Origin: Hermatobates lingyangjiaoensis
Taxonomy: Eukaryota > Arthropoda > Insecta > Hemiptera > Hermatobatidae
NCBI GenBank assembly: GCA_026182355.1
Contig: JAPFBL010000601.1
Coordinates: 1 to 64,000 of the forward strand
Length of the DNA: 64,000 nucleotides
Direction of reading: 5' to 3'
Shown here: positions 54,227 through 64,000 of the stretch, piece after piece
Layout of the letters: each line of letters begins with the position of its first letter
Position numbering within the stretch: position 1 is the stretch's first letter
Made by a program: the position numbers and the translations under genes
The notes under the pieces: model-generated
What the model was told of the DNA's origin: nothing
What the model saw: only the letters and a program-made list of their open reading frames with translations
Databases searched by the model: none

Positions 54227-55079
54227 TACAGTAGAAGTCCATTAGTCCGGCATACAACAGTCCGGAATGCCCGATAATCCGGCATCGCTTCGGAAAATTG
54301 TAAAAATTTTGGTTTTCTCCAAAAGTGTGTCTTTAAAGCAAATAAAAACGCTCAAGAGCTATTCAGAAGTTTTCGGGGTAGTTCGGGATCGTTCGGAAGC
54401 GCTCGGTATTGTTCAGAATACCGAACTTCAGCACTCCAAAAATGCTGGAGAAAACTTTGGCCAGCTGCAAACCCTGCATCTGAACTAACTCTACTGACTG
54501 ATGAGGAAGAAAACCATCAAGACACTCTGACCAAAGTTTTGGATGTCGTTAGAAGTGCTGACAATCCCTTGAAAAACCTGCCTGAAGATGAGGTAGAGGA
54601 GTGGCTTCTAATCGACGAGAATGAACCTGTTGAACAAGAGGACATTATCAACATTGTAGTAAACCCTAAGCCTACTCAAAACCTTGAATAAAGTGACTCA
54701 GATGCCGAAACGGAAGAAAAAGAAAAAAATCAGCTAGGCAGAAGCTGCAGAATCACTAAATAAGTTTATCTCTTTTGCTGAGGCTAGTACTAGCTACAGT
54801 GCTTCAGAAATTATTGATTTCTATATTATTAGAAATTTTATACTAAACGCCAAAAATCAAGAAAACAAAAAGACATTCGTAACTTTTTTAAATCTAATGA
54901 AATACGTTTTAAAGTACGTGTACATACATCATATGAAATGTAAAATAAACTTTGTTGTATGTATGTGCATATTGTATTTGTAGTTTAATTATTAACTTAA
55001 TTGTTCTTATAATTACTACCCAATAGACCGGAATTTTCGGTAGTCCGGCACCGAGCCGGATTATCGGACTTCTACTGTA
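54227..55079. mobile_element. Tigger/pogo-like element nested in the hAT
   Basis: Element 54229-55077 with TA duplications on both sides. Terminal inverted repeats start CAGTAGAAGTCC and continue to TCCGGCA, similar to the CAGTxGACTCxCGATAATCCGG ends of Tigger elements. It was inserted after the hAT, whose two ends lie outside it. Confidence 0.85.
54267..54955 (+). pseudogene. Tigger/pogo transposase C-terminal remnant
   Basis: Frame 54497-54690 reads E-D-E-V-E-E-W-L-L-I-D-E-N-E-P-V, then Q-E-D-I-I-N-I-V, matching the V-x-x-W-L-x-x-D, then (E/D)-E-I-I pattern after the DDE domain. A stop and a frameshift follow. From 54743 a second frame reads A-E-A-A-E-S-L-N-K-F-I-S-F-A-E, then I-I-R-N-F-I-L-N-A-K-N-Q, matching the A-L-x-A-L-E...L-R-x-x-x-x-K-x-Q tail. 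The 73-codon frame at 54267 has no clear match. DNA-binding and catalytic parts are deleted. Confidence 0.65.
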
Positions 55080-55175
55080 TTTATATATATTCCTTAGGTA
55101 GGGGGTCTATGAAAAAAATAAAATTCCTACAGGAGGGTCTATGGAAGAAAAAGTTTGAGAACCCCTGTTTCAAAC

Positions 55176-55935
55176 CAAAATCTATACACTCGATCAATAT
55201 ATTAAATACCATAAATCTTTGTATTGTCCTGTTATTATATAATCAAATTAATCTGTGTTCAAAAAAAGAATAATAAATATAATATTCTTCATTTATTATA
55301 TATTAGTTTCGTCAATAAGATAATATATGTATGGTTTAGTCTAAAGATATTTAACTTTTTTTTTTAAAAAAAAAAGGATAACGTATTTTTTCCCTCATTT
55401 GGCATCCTTTTAAAGTAATTAGTTTTCCAACACATCATCTCCAATAACAGTCAATTATATTTAGATAGTTTTTTAACAAAATAAAAACTAGTTTAAACGA
55501 AATATATTCAAGTAAATAAAAAATTCCAATGAGAAAAATGTATCGATAATTATCCCTTTTTTCGATATTTTTTTAACTCAATTATTCTTTCCTGAATTTT
55601 TATCGTCAGTATTAGTTCGTTAGTAATTTTGGTAGTTTTTGTTTGAATTCATTATTTTTTTGCAATTTAATGCTCATGTCTATAGCATTTACTGCGTGAT
55701 TTAGCCTTTCTATTTATTTTTCTTATCATTTAATAGATCAGGTAATTATTTATGTTCTTAATATTTTTTGGTAATATTTTGGCAAATTATTTGTTTTAAT
55801 AATATTTTTTTAAGTTGCTGGGAAAATGTTCTCTTGCATCCCATGTTACTGGCATCCTTCACTGTTTTACTGTCACCGCCATTGTTTTTATGTTATAGTG
55901 TGATTCAGCATAAAGCTGACCTCAGTATTTCATGA
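55176..55935. other. No recognised feature
   Basis: AT-rich sequence, no coding content. Confidence 0.4.
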
Positions 55936-55940
55936 GGTAG

Positions 55941-56600
55941 GGTTACGAGGTAGTGGCAGGCTCACAAGAGAACACATATGTGACTAGACATTGGCCCTTT
56001 GTGATACCCCACAATGAACATTCTACATTGAGAATAGTCAATTTTGCTTATCTCAAGTATTCTTAGAGTTGGGATCTTTAACAAGTACCTGACATCGGGC
56101 AGGCTCGATGTTAAGATTCGATTTAGAGGTTAAACAAAACTTTAATAACATTTATAAGACGACACAAAGAACTCGAAATAGATAATGAAACAAGAAATAA
56201 AAGGAAAAAAATATAACAATTAAAGGAATATGCAAAGTAAAAAATTAACTACACAGACAACACTGAGTCCACAATGTAGATGACAAGTGTAGGTAGGTTA
56301 TAGGAAAATGAAATACACAGTCAGTTAGTTACTCTTGAAGATGGGATCCAGACGGACCCGAAACCGGTCGAGCTTTTCTGAGACTTTACAAGGTATAACG
56401 GACAGTATTAATACTAATTCTAATATTACTAACCTCAATGAACTAACCCATTAACTATATCCTCTCAAAGTGTCGACGTATGACATGCTCAGTTTTATTC
56501 ACCTTCAACGTGAATAAATCGAGAGCCAGAAGTAGGTATTGAACCCCGGACCTACCAATCCAGAGACAAAGACGTTACCACTGAGCTAAACTGGCTTCCA
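55941..56600 (-). mobile_element. SINE split by a family E hammerhead-like element
   Basis: Tail type 1 and half of the body lie at 55941-56112 (GTACCTGACATCGGGCAGGC); the other half of the body and the tRNA head are at 56466-56600 (GAATAAATCGAGAGCCAG, TTGAACCCCGGACCTACC). The ~350 bp between do not belong to the SINE. Confidence 0.8.
56113..56465 (+). mobile_element. Family E hammerhead-like element inserted in a SINE
   Basis: The motif at 56337-56372 reads CTC, TTGAAGA, extra T, helix II GGG-T/ACCC-type, GAAA, ACCGGT, C, GAG; helix I CTC/GAG. Downstream AATATTACTAACCTCAATGA resembles the tail after 13960. The left part is AT-rich. Confidence 0.65.
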
Positions 56601-57600
56601 ACGTTAACAAAAAAAGAGAAAATAAATCATATAAACAGAACATATTAAATTTGTTTTGTTGATAATAATGTATAGCATGAATTCAAAAAATGCTTGTTCT
56701 TAAATTTATATTAGTAAAGTTATTGCTTTTAATTTCACCCATTAAATAAAGTACAAATGAACCACATCTCCCTCATCTAAAAGAGACCTCGCCAACTAAA
56801 TCTGATCTGTAAACGTTTTAAACACATTATCGTGTGACGCACATAAGCTGGTATCATCCAGCATAGAGTTAGTATCGAGATCAGTTTGTTGGGACATTGC
56901 TCCTATGCATCAAAATGTATACAAATACGTTGAAGTATTTTTATATCTATTTATTTCGTCTACAAATTCATCATTAAGATTGAGCTAAACTTTAAATATT
57001 AAATAATTATAATTTATTTCGATATATATTTATGACGAGGTAAACGAAGACCGTACGGCTTATCACAAGAGCATTTGTTTTATCGTTTAATATTATAAAG
57101 TATTGCAGGTAACTCTGCGGTAACACGATTACCAATATTTTATTTTAGCCGACTGAGTTATACAATTTATGCCAGAACTATGATTCTGTCTTTTTTTTTT
57201 TTGTGATGGTTTTCCAGTTTTGTCTCCATTCAAGTAGAAAATCAGCTTTCACTGATTTGTTTGTTTTCTTTATTGTCTACAGCTTTTGTTAAGAACTTGT
57301 TCTTAAGTATGTTGTAAATAAAAGTAGTCATTGCTTCATGTACGTACGGTCAGAGCCGTATGATAGGTGATGGAGTAGGAATTATATCACAGAACTGAAT
57401 ATTGAAATGAGGATGATTGGAATAAAGTTGTAAAAATAATAATTTAAGATAAAAATAAAAGGATAATAATCAAAAAATAATAATAGTCAAAGGTAAACTA
57501 ATCTCTAACCATTCAGAACAGTCCTCCCTACCTTTTTAAATTCAAACCTGGTTTACAATGCGCATTAAGAAACCAGATATGTAATCCTCATCATTATTAT
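56601..57600. other. No recognised feature
   Basis: AT-rich, no coding or repeat signatures that I can support. Confidence 0.4.
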
Positions 57601-57609
57601 TATTTAAGT

Positions 57610-57930
57610 ATCTATTATTTATATTCCTGGATTTTATTTTGTTTCAGCTATTTTCTTCTTATTTTCTTCATTATTATCTTTTAAGTTTTTATTATTTATA
57701 TTTCCTAGTTTTCTTCATTTTCACTTTCTATTTCTTAGCTTATTCTTAGTTAATTTCTCTTACCTCACTTGAAACGGGCACGCGTGTGACAACACTGTTG
57801 GTCTCCAACCGTCGCTTCACAAGTGCACTTGGTGTCTCTTTCTCAACTCTTCTGATGACGGTTCAACCGAAAATTAGAGACAGTAAGTGTGTTTGTTCCT
57901 TAGTTCTGTGTTTGTGATTCATCGTGAAAC
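57610..57930 (+). mobile_element. Hammerhead-like element, family I, single copy
   Basis: The motif at 57846-57881 has ACTCTT, CTGATGA, extra C, GGTT/AACC, GAAA, AATT, A and GAGA. The upstream ACTGTTGGTCTCCAACCGTC is the complement of the block near 28540. The downstream GTAAGTGTGTTTGTTCCTTA ends at a (TA)n run. Confidence 0.7.
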
Positions 57931-58086
57931 GTATATATATATATATATATATAACACTTAAAATAAACAGTGACACATAGACTGAAACATAACAAAAGAC
58001 TCACTTTTCAATATTTCGACCGTAATGGCGGTCGTCCTCAGGAGAAGAAGTGAATTGACGGAGGGACGACAGTCACACTACTCAAC

Positions 58087-58120
<34 letters not shown>
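57931..58120 (-). mobile_element. Hammerhead-like element, family J, between two (TA)n runs
   Basis: The minus motif 58050-58003 reads CTTCTC, CTGAGGA, extra C, helix II GACCGCC-type/GGTC, GAAA, ATAT, T, GAAAAG. It is bounded by TA runs at 57931-57952 and 58088-58117. Confidence 0.7.
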
Positions 58121-58121
<1 letters not shown>

Positions 58122-58127
58122 TACGAC

Positions 58128-58345
58128 TGTGAAATAGAAACAAAATTGAAGTTTATGAGGACTCGGTCAGTTCTTCAAGTTTAAATTAAATTCACATTGC
58201 CAAAGTTTCCAACCTTTTTCATAGGCAGAATTATAAAATGTTTGAAACAGAAAAACCAAGTATTACATTAGAGATTATTTTACAAAGAAAAATAGTCTGT
58301 GAATTTCAACAACAACTGACTAGTTTGAATAAACACATGGCACAG
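58128..58345. mobile_element. Hammerhead-like element, family D variant
   Basis: TTATGAGGACTCGGTCAGTT, CTTCAAGTTTAAATTAAATT and CATTGCCAAAGTTTCCAACC follow the order of the 47740 copy, but the second half is deleted or decayed. Confidence 0.6.
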
Positions 58346-59140
58346 TGTGGTTACCAGTTTATTCACAAAACTGAAACATTAATTTATATTAATTTTTTTT
58401 TAATACGTTTTTAAAGAAAGTTGAATTGTAAGTATAACTTGAAATATTAAATGAATCATTGGGGTTCATATAGAAGATGTCATGTCTAATCCTTGAGAAT
58501 GTAGAATACATACTCTGCTATTAGCCCACTTTGAGATTTCGTTTATTTCTCATAATAACCTTTAATTTTATTTGTAATTTCCATTATAAATATAATTATG
58601 GCAAATGATTTCGTAAAAGATTTAAAAGGTGGCACGTTATAATAAGGTTTAGATAAAATCTTAGACCAGCTAGGTCTTTCCAACAGGAAAATCATAATTT
58701 TCCTCACCTTTAATAAAGGACCTATGAATTAATTCTTGAATGAGTTTTAATACCTGATTTAGGTTTCCATTGATAAATGAAGCTTATTATAGACACAAAA
58801 GGTTTTAATTTATGTTACTAAATTTTTTTTTTGGACGATGATTTAACGTTTGAAAAGGTTTATTAAGGCAAAGCGAAGACCTTGAGTCGCAGGATGCCCG
58901 TGTTCCTTCTACTCAATTATTAACTCCTTTGTTCCGTCCAGTTCACTCCCTCCCCCCTTTCATTTTCTTTCTGCAGTTCCTCAGATCATGGGAGAATAAA
59001 AAAAAATTAAAAAAAAAAAAAAACGGCGCCCTTTCAATGAAGCAAAAGTGGTTAATTGTTCAGTAGGTTTGACCCATCCTGTGTACAACATAATAGCATT
59101 AATTGCTTGAATAATCCCCATTCAGACTACGGAAACTATT
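58346..59140. other. No recognised feature
   Basis: AT-rich; nothing supportable. Confidence 0.4.
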
Positions 59141-59145
59141 AAAGT

Positions 59146-59400
59146 TTACCAACGAAACGTTAACACACTTGCATGCAGTTTGTTATACTAAGACACAAGC
59201 CGTTTTATTCGTTAAGAAGCATTAGGTTGAGAAATTGAACTAGTTAAATCGAGCCTAAAAACTTTAATAAGTAATAAATTGAATAGATTAATAAATTAAT
59301 CCATGTTTTATCATTTTTTACAGACATAAGTATCACTTTAGCTTCAATAATTGTCATTTTTTTTTATTTTTAGTTGATAAGTGCATCACCTACCAGTGCA
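59146..59400 (+). repeat. Duplicated segment, copy 1 (pair with 60554-60715)
   Basis: TTACCAACGAAACGTTAACA, CACTTGCATGCAGTTTG and GGTTGAGAAATTGAACTAGT recur at 60554-60715. Copy 2 forms the spacer of the palindrome at 60488-60890. Confidence 0.75.
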
Positions 59401-59619
59401 TTAGCGCTGTCTGGTTTTGTTCGATTCTCTAGTTCCTCATATTTTGTTGTATAGCATAATTGCCAGTTTTTGAATATTTAAAATAAAAGCTTACTTCTCT
59501 TTTACATTTACTAACAAGAAGCCTGATCTAGTTTCTTGTGTATATTGTTTTTTTTTTGTTTTCCAACTCTCACACACGTAAGGCTTTCAGCTTTTAGTGC
59601 TGTTCTAGGGGGCAGAAAT

Positions 59620-60004
59620 TGTGGCTCATTTATTATTTGGCACCCATGTTAGTAATGAGAGAGACCATATTACCAGTTGATTCCACAATGGAAGTCTTAA
59701 TTTTGCCTAACTTAAATGTATTTAGAAAATGGATCTTTAACGAGTATCTGACATCGTAGAGGCTAGGGACCGACGGTTTTAACGTCCTCTTCGAAGGACG
59801 ATGTTAAACCGTCATTTATTAAAAACTAACTGTACTCAGATTTATTCACTTCCTACGTGAATAAATCAAAGGATTGGTGGGGATCGAAATCCGGACTAAC
59901 AGTTCAGAGGCGATCACCTCAACGTGAATAAATCGAAGGATAGTTGAACCTAGGACCTACCAGTTCTGAGACGAGTACGTTAACCACTGAGCTAACCTGG
60001 CCCT
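59620..60004 (-). mobile_element. tRNA-derived SINE, tail type 3, with partial head duplication
   Basis: The minus head at 60004-59925 has TAGCTCAGTGGTTAACG and GAACTGGTAGGTCCTAGG, then GTTCAACTATCC. A second partial head and GAATAAATC block at 59850-59915 repeats it. The body carries an extra AACCGTC-like duplication. The tail (ATTTATTATTTGGCACCCAT, TTAGTAATGAGAGAGACC) matches the SINE at 41835-42162. Confidence 0.75.
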
Positions 60005-60487
60005 TGCATCTGTTTAATTTAAGACCCATCTTAAGTATGTATATAAAGAGTGGGTAGAAAGTAACTGCTTTTAAAATAGCTGAGTCAGATATCTAAAGAG
60101 TAGCATGCCTGCCTTTAGTGCTGCGGGATAACGTTGTTATCTTAGTCATGACCGTCTACCAGAGATAGCAAATGTGCACTCGGTCCCTTGAAGAGGTCGT
60201 AAATCTGTCTATCTTGAACTAGTATCTTTATCCAATAAAAAATAGAGTAAGATAAAATTAATGATACTTTAGTACTCTAGTTGTCGATAGCATTCTGTAA
60301 TGTGGCTCGCTTTTGAATCAAATGGATACCAAATAACAAATGAGCCATACTTCCTACCCAAATCAACACTAAAAGTGACGCCTTACAAGTTTGAATTTGA
60401 AAATAACTTGTAAAATATATGTAGTAATTGTTTCTTTCATTTTTTATTATTTTTTATATTGGGGAATTTAAAAAATTACGTTTCCAT
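60005..60487. other. No recognised gene; SINE trace
   Basis: GCACTCGGTCCCTTGAAGAG at 60178 resembles part of the SINE body (CGTCCCTTGAAGAGGACGTT). The rest is unrecognised. Confidence 0.4.
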
Positions 60488-60890
60488 TCAAAAAAAAGTT
60501 TAATCTGAAAATTGATAACACGTTTCGAACACCTAGTGTTCTTCTTCAGGTTTACATTACCAACGAAACATTAACACACTTGCATGAGTTTAGTATAGTA
60601 AGACACAGGTCGTTTTACTGGTTAAGAAATTATAGGTTGAGAAATTTAACTAGTCAAGCCGAGCTTAAAAACTTTAATAAATTAATTAATTTTTATTTAT
60701 AGTTGATGTGTATCGTATATCTAAAGAATAGCGTATCTAGGGAATATCTTTGCACTCTTGAGATATAAACCTGAAGAATAACACTATGTGTTCGAAACAC
60801 AATGATAGTTTTCATATTAAACTTCTTTGTGTTGAGAAGTAATTCATGAAACCCCTCAATATGAGTAAATACCACACCATAACAGATTGC
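60488..60890. mobile_element. Hammerhead-like palindrome, family B variant
   Basis: The left arm AAAGTTTAATCTGAAAATTG and right arm GTTTTCATATTAAACTTC are inverted. Minus motif 60553-60510: CTGAAGA, extra A, GAACAC/GTGTTC, GAAA, ACGTGT, T. Plus motif 60767-60808: CTGAAGA, extra A, TAACAC/GTGTTC, GAAA, ACACAA (mutated). The distal end GAGTAAATACCACACCATAA is at 60862. The spacer is copy 2 of the 59146 segment. Confidence 0.75.
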
Positions 60891-61485
60891 AAAATAATGA
60901 ATTATTTTTTCATGTTACGATACATGACTCCTTTTCGTTCACTACCGCAGCTTATTAACTCAATTAACTAACTAACTAAGTCAATTAACGTATTCACTAA
61001 TTTACGGTTAATTGTGGCATTTGAATAAAAAAACAAGAATAAGGATTGAGAAAATCGAGAAAATTGAGAAAAATTAAACCCTGACTTGGGTTTAATCAGG
61101 AAAGAAGGTAAACTACATTTGAGAAGCTACATATCCAATTTTTATCTAGCATGATGAAAAGTTACCTACAATTACAGTTAAAAATTACAGGAAACATGTC
61201 TACAAGAAAACGTTTAACTATGAAACAACTCGTTTTTTAAGTATGAATAATAACATAGGAACTAGTGCACGACTATAGAATTACTGACAGTTATTAAATA
61301 GGTATTTACCCGCTTATGATATTATCGACAGCCCCTTTAGGACTGTTTTGTAAGAATCACTTTTCTATAGGTAAACTGGTTTCTATTGAAAAATGCTTTG
61401 AGGAATATACGTTTTAGTTCTCGGGAACAAACTATCAAAGAATAGGAGCATAACTGATAATTCACCGAATTATAGAAGGTACAGA
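60891..61485. other. No recognised feature
   Basis: AT-rich with AACTAACTAACTAA and GAGAAAAT runs; nothing else. Confidence 0.4.
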
Positions 61486-61489
61486 AAAA

Positions 61490-61614
61490 GTTGTGCAGTA
61501 TATCCGAGAGAAAAAAAATTAGGTATGATTAGATGATTAAACCTTAAGAACGATGATGATGACGCCAGAATGATGAGGTGATGATTATGATGATTAATAT
61601 GATGCCGAGGAGGC

Positions 61615-61684
<70 letters not shown>
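61490..61684 (+). repeat. Duplicated block with (GAT)n, copy 1
   Basis: GTTGTGCAGTATATC, AAAAATTAGGTATG and CTTAAGAACGATGATGATG lead into a (GAT)n array (61615-61684). The same order occurs at 62334-62498. The His-rich and Ile-rich minus frames are translations of the array. Confidence 0.9.
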
Positions 61685-61931
61685 CTGTGAATAGTTTGCT
61701 GAAGAGAAGAGCAAAAGTTGAGGCTGGGATGGCTGTATGAGATGTACATTCATACCTCAATTTAACGGATCTCACTTTAACGAATTTCAAAACCAACAGA
61801 CTAAATATGTAGCTTTGTTTACAGCTGTGACAGAATCCGTGTTTGGTTAGTGTTTTTTTAACCTTTTTGGTCCTCTTTTGTGACTTGTTCGTGAAATATT
61901 CAACTTTTTTTAAAGATAATATTATCAACGT

Positions 61932-61998
61932 CATACACCGTCTATCGCTAAAAAAAAAAAAAAAACCAGCTATAGACGAGGTATGACGGTTGATAATA
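61932..61998. repeat. Short inverted repeat with poly-A loop
   Basis: CGTCATACACCGTCTATCGCT faces AGCTATAGACGAGGTATGACG across an A16 run. What follows (CTAACCTCTGTGGCACTAAC) resembles the family E downstream sequence, so it may be a collapsed family E palindrome. Confidence 0.6.
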
Positions 61999-62333
61999 AT
62001 ATCTTATTTACTAACCTCTGTGGCACTAACAATATGCAAGTATTTTTTTTTTTTTAAGCGTAGCACCTGTAAACTCTTTAGAAAAGCGGAAAAGAGTCAA
62101 CTTAACATCATCACAGAAGGTTGAGTTGATTAAAAAGTTGGAATACAGTAGTATCGGAAACTTCGGATGATCAGGAATATCGGACCAGTGCTCCCTCCTT
62201 TTAGTCTGTTAAACCGAGGCATGACTGTAAATGATGGTATAATGTGGCTTTTCTATAGTGGCCGTTAAAAACAGAGAGGATTGAAACATAGTGAGACACT
62301 TTAAGCTGATTTATAGTTTTCCATAGTACAATA

Positions 62334-62407
62334 TGTTGTGCAGTATATCTGGAGAAGAAAAATTAGGTATGTTTAGATGATAAAACTTTAAGAACGATGA
62401 TGATGTC

Positions 62408-62498
<91 letters not shown>
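62334..62498 (+). repeat. Duplicated block with (GAT)n, copy 2
   Basis: Partner of 61490-61684, 844 bp away; the (GAT)n run is longer here (62396-62498). Confidence 0.9.
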
Positions 62499-62571
62499 TC
62501 AGTGTCTAATTGTTGGGGCTTGATATTTTTGAAATATAATTAATGCTTTAAGTAATAACTTCTGTAGTATG

Positions 62572-63455
62572 GTAAGTAACCTTTTGCTAGGGGGACAGAA
62601 AGACAACATTTTGTTTTACAGAAAAGTTTGATTTTAATAAACACATTGCTAAAACAGTTAAGAAATAATAAGATCTTTAATATTCTGTGTGAAAACTACA
62701 TGCGTTTTGAACAGCTTACAATCTTGAAGGATATGTTGCAAGTAATAATTCAAAGAGATTAGTATCAAACTCAAGTTCTTACAACGCGTCTTATGAGATG
62801 CCTCATAAGCTTGCCTTTTGCATAGTGATCAGGTAAACTTGTTGGATCATTTAAGCTTCCAACCTGTCTTTTAGAATTCCTCGTTTTTCAGCAGGATTTA
62901 AGTCACTCAAATAGATCAAAGAAATCAATCCCAAAGGTTTTGCGTCTTATTTACTTAAAAGCATTGAGCACTGTCGTGGAGAAAACACACTTCAGCAGGA
63001 TCTAACACATTTTCAGAGTCTTTCAAAAACGGGAGATTTAAGTCCCTAAAATAGATCAAAGAAATCAATCCCAAAGGTTTTGAGTCTTATTTACTCAAAA
63101 GCAAATAAGTCAATGATATATTGTGACTTATATACAAAAGCAAAAATATTTGAGTCACTGTTGTGGAGAAAACACACTTCAGCAGAATCCAACAAATTTT
63201 CAGAGTCTTTCAAAAACGGGAATCACGTTTTCTTCCATTTTTTTTTTTGCGAAAGTAAGCTCCTGTCCAAGTCTATCCTCTTCCTTAATTATCCACATGA
63301 GATTCTTCACAGTGAAGCACTAAAAAAATCTCATAATATAAGAACAAAAGTTAGCAAAATATACATGGAAGAAAGTGAATAAAAATATTATAAAATAGAA
63401 TAAATTATACAAACCATAGTTTTGTCACTTCCTCCCTAGCAAAAGGTTACGTACC
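62572..63455. mobile_element. Candidate element bounded by inverted repeats
   Basis: TAAGTAACCTTTTGCTAGGG at 62572 faces CCCTAGCAAAAGGTTACGTA at 63435. The interior of ~860 bp holds a tandem duplication and no transposase. Target duplications are not obvious. Confidence 0.4.
62892..63224 (+). repeat. Tandem duplication, two units of 145-190 bp
   Basis: TAGATCAAAGAAATCAATCC, CCAAAGGTTTTG(C/A)GTCTT, GAGAAAACACACTTCAGCAG and TTCAGAGTCTTTCAAAAACG occur in the same order at 62910-63032 and 63052-63223; the second unit has an extra ~45 bp. Confidence 0.9.
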
Positions 63456-64000
63456 ACTTAGTATTTCTACTAGAAACCTTTAATGATGGCACTCATAAAC
63501 TTGAGTATATGTGGCTTTAATAAGACAAAAAGTGCTGCGATTTGTAAACTGGCTTTCATGATTATAAAAACAATCGAATTTCGTGTTTTTACAATCAACG
63601 TGAAAGAATTCTGATTCTATTTCTCTGAATCCAGCAGTAATCCGCTTGTTATAGTTTACAGAATAAGTAAATGGAATTGGGTCGAAGATTGGAGTTAAAT
63701 ATGGGAACAGGAGGAACAATTGATCCATTTGTGGATGGTTATAGGGCTAGATTGGTCTGGTTCAAGCTAGAGACTAATGCAGGTGATTCAAAGAGATATC
63801 TGGTCCAGTGGGAACCTTGGACCCTAACAACCTTCTGGTCAACACCCAGTGTTGCCACTCTTTGTTCGTTCTAACTATCATACAAACTATTGTTAAACGT
63901 TTTCTATGTTTGAACCCTCTAAATATCATAATTGGCATACTCCATTAATAAAGAGTAGAAAAAAAAAATTAAAGAAATAGAAATTTATAAAATGTTTAAA
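63456..64000. other. No recognised gene
   Basis: Frames at 63480-63728 (minus) and 63671-63874 (plus) overlap and lack family features. The second has a protein-like stretch (W-F-K-L-E-T-N-A-G-D) but no homologue that I know. The sequence ends in A-rich DNA. Confidence 0.3.

Larger units (their letters stand above)
53611..55175. mobile_element. hAT-type element with 8-bp target duplication
   Basis: The element spans 53619-55167. Left end CAGCTATTCACAAAGGGGTC and right end AAAGTTTGAGAACCCCTG are inverted repeats of hAT type. Flanks TTTTAAAC (53611-53618) and TTTCAAAC (55168-55175) match at 7 of 8. GGGGTCTAT-type blocks lie subterminally at both ends. No hAT transposase remains; a Tigger-like element is nested inside. 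Confidence 0.85.

Noticed and set aside
61470..61934. 154-codon frame with a poly-His run
   Set aside because: The His run is the (ATC)n complement of the GAT array; no signal peptide or family motif supports a gene.

Overview
This window looks like repeat-rich, AT-rich intergenic DNA of a metazoan, probably an arthropod or another invertebrate. The evidence is long A/T-rich stretches, many (TA)n, (CT)n, (CA)n and (GAT)n arrays, tRNA-derived SINEs with pol III boxes, and fragments of animal LINEs, Penelope-like elements (PLEs), hAT, mariner and Tigger/pogo elements. I could not recognise an intact host protein-coding gene, rRNA or functional tRNA, and the species assignment is only an inference. 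Most open frames longer than 60 codons are simple-repeat translations or chance frames. The ones with real content belong to decayed transposable elements.

The dominant theme is a set of at least ten repeat families that share one small RNA-like architecture: a short helix I, CUGANGA, one extra base, a helix II hairpin, GAAA, a 4-6 nt self-complementary helix III that starts with A and ends with U, one further non-G base, then the return strand of helix I. This is the layout of a type I hammerhead ribozyme with a minimal helix III, as known from Penelope-like retroelements and their non-autonomous derivatives. Two PLE coding remnants sit beside such motifs: a GIY-YIG C-terminus at 6823-7151 followed by a motif at 7315-7357, and the large inverted PLE at 38811-40829, which carries a motif in each arm. 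Many other copies are solo elements arranged as head-to-head palindromes (for example 28015-28223, 41183-41354, 33474-33740, 18281-18582), often abutting (TA)n tracts.

Layout: 0-3 kb holds an R1-like LINE tail, a Jockey-like LINE tail and hammerhead-like (HH-like) palindromes; 3-6.8 kb is mostly AT-rich; 6.8-9.5 kb has the PLE EN remnant, a Jockey-like endonuclease remnant, a SINE, two colliding LINE ends and an HH-like palindrome; 10-13.4 kb has a large (CT)n tract and a 1.5-kb TIR element (family T) with a 170-bp tandem array; 13.7-19.3 kb has HH-like palindromes, SINEs and a PLE N-terminal fragment; 20-26 kb has a hAT MITE, SINEs and a 72-bp satellite; 26.8-29.4 kb has a minisatellite and more HH-like elements; 30-33 kb has a SINE with a perfect target duplication and a 63-bp palindromic satellite; 33-38 kb has HH-like elements, a SINE and a mariner remnant; 38.7-41.7 kb is a cluster of PLE and HH-like palindromes; 42-43.8 kb is the inverted second copy of family T; 45-47 kb has two minisatellites; 47.7-51.5 kb has HH-like elements, a Helitron-like candidate and a hAT MITE nested in an HH-like palindrome; 53-56.6 kb has a hAT element carrying a nested Tigger, then a SINE interrupted by an HH-like element; 57.6-64 kb has HH-like elements, a composite SINE, local duplications and two (GAT)n arrays.

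The elements form a parasitic community. LINEs (Jockey-, R1- and RTE-like) could have mobilised the SINEs, which carry target duplications. The PLE RT-EN could have mobilised the hammerhead-bearing solo elements. Cut-and-paste elements (hAT, mariner, Tigger) inserted into older copies, so relative ages can be read from the nesting.
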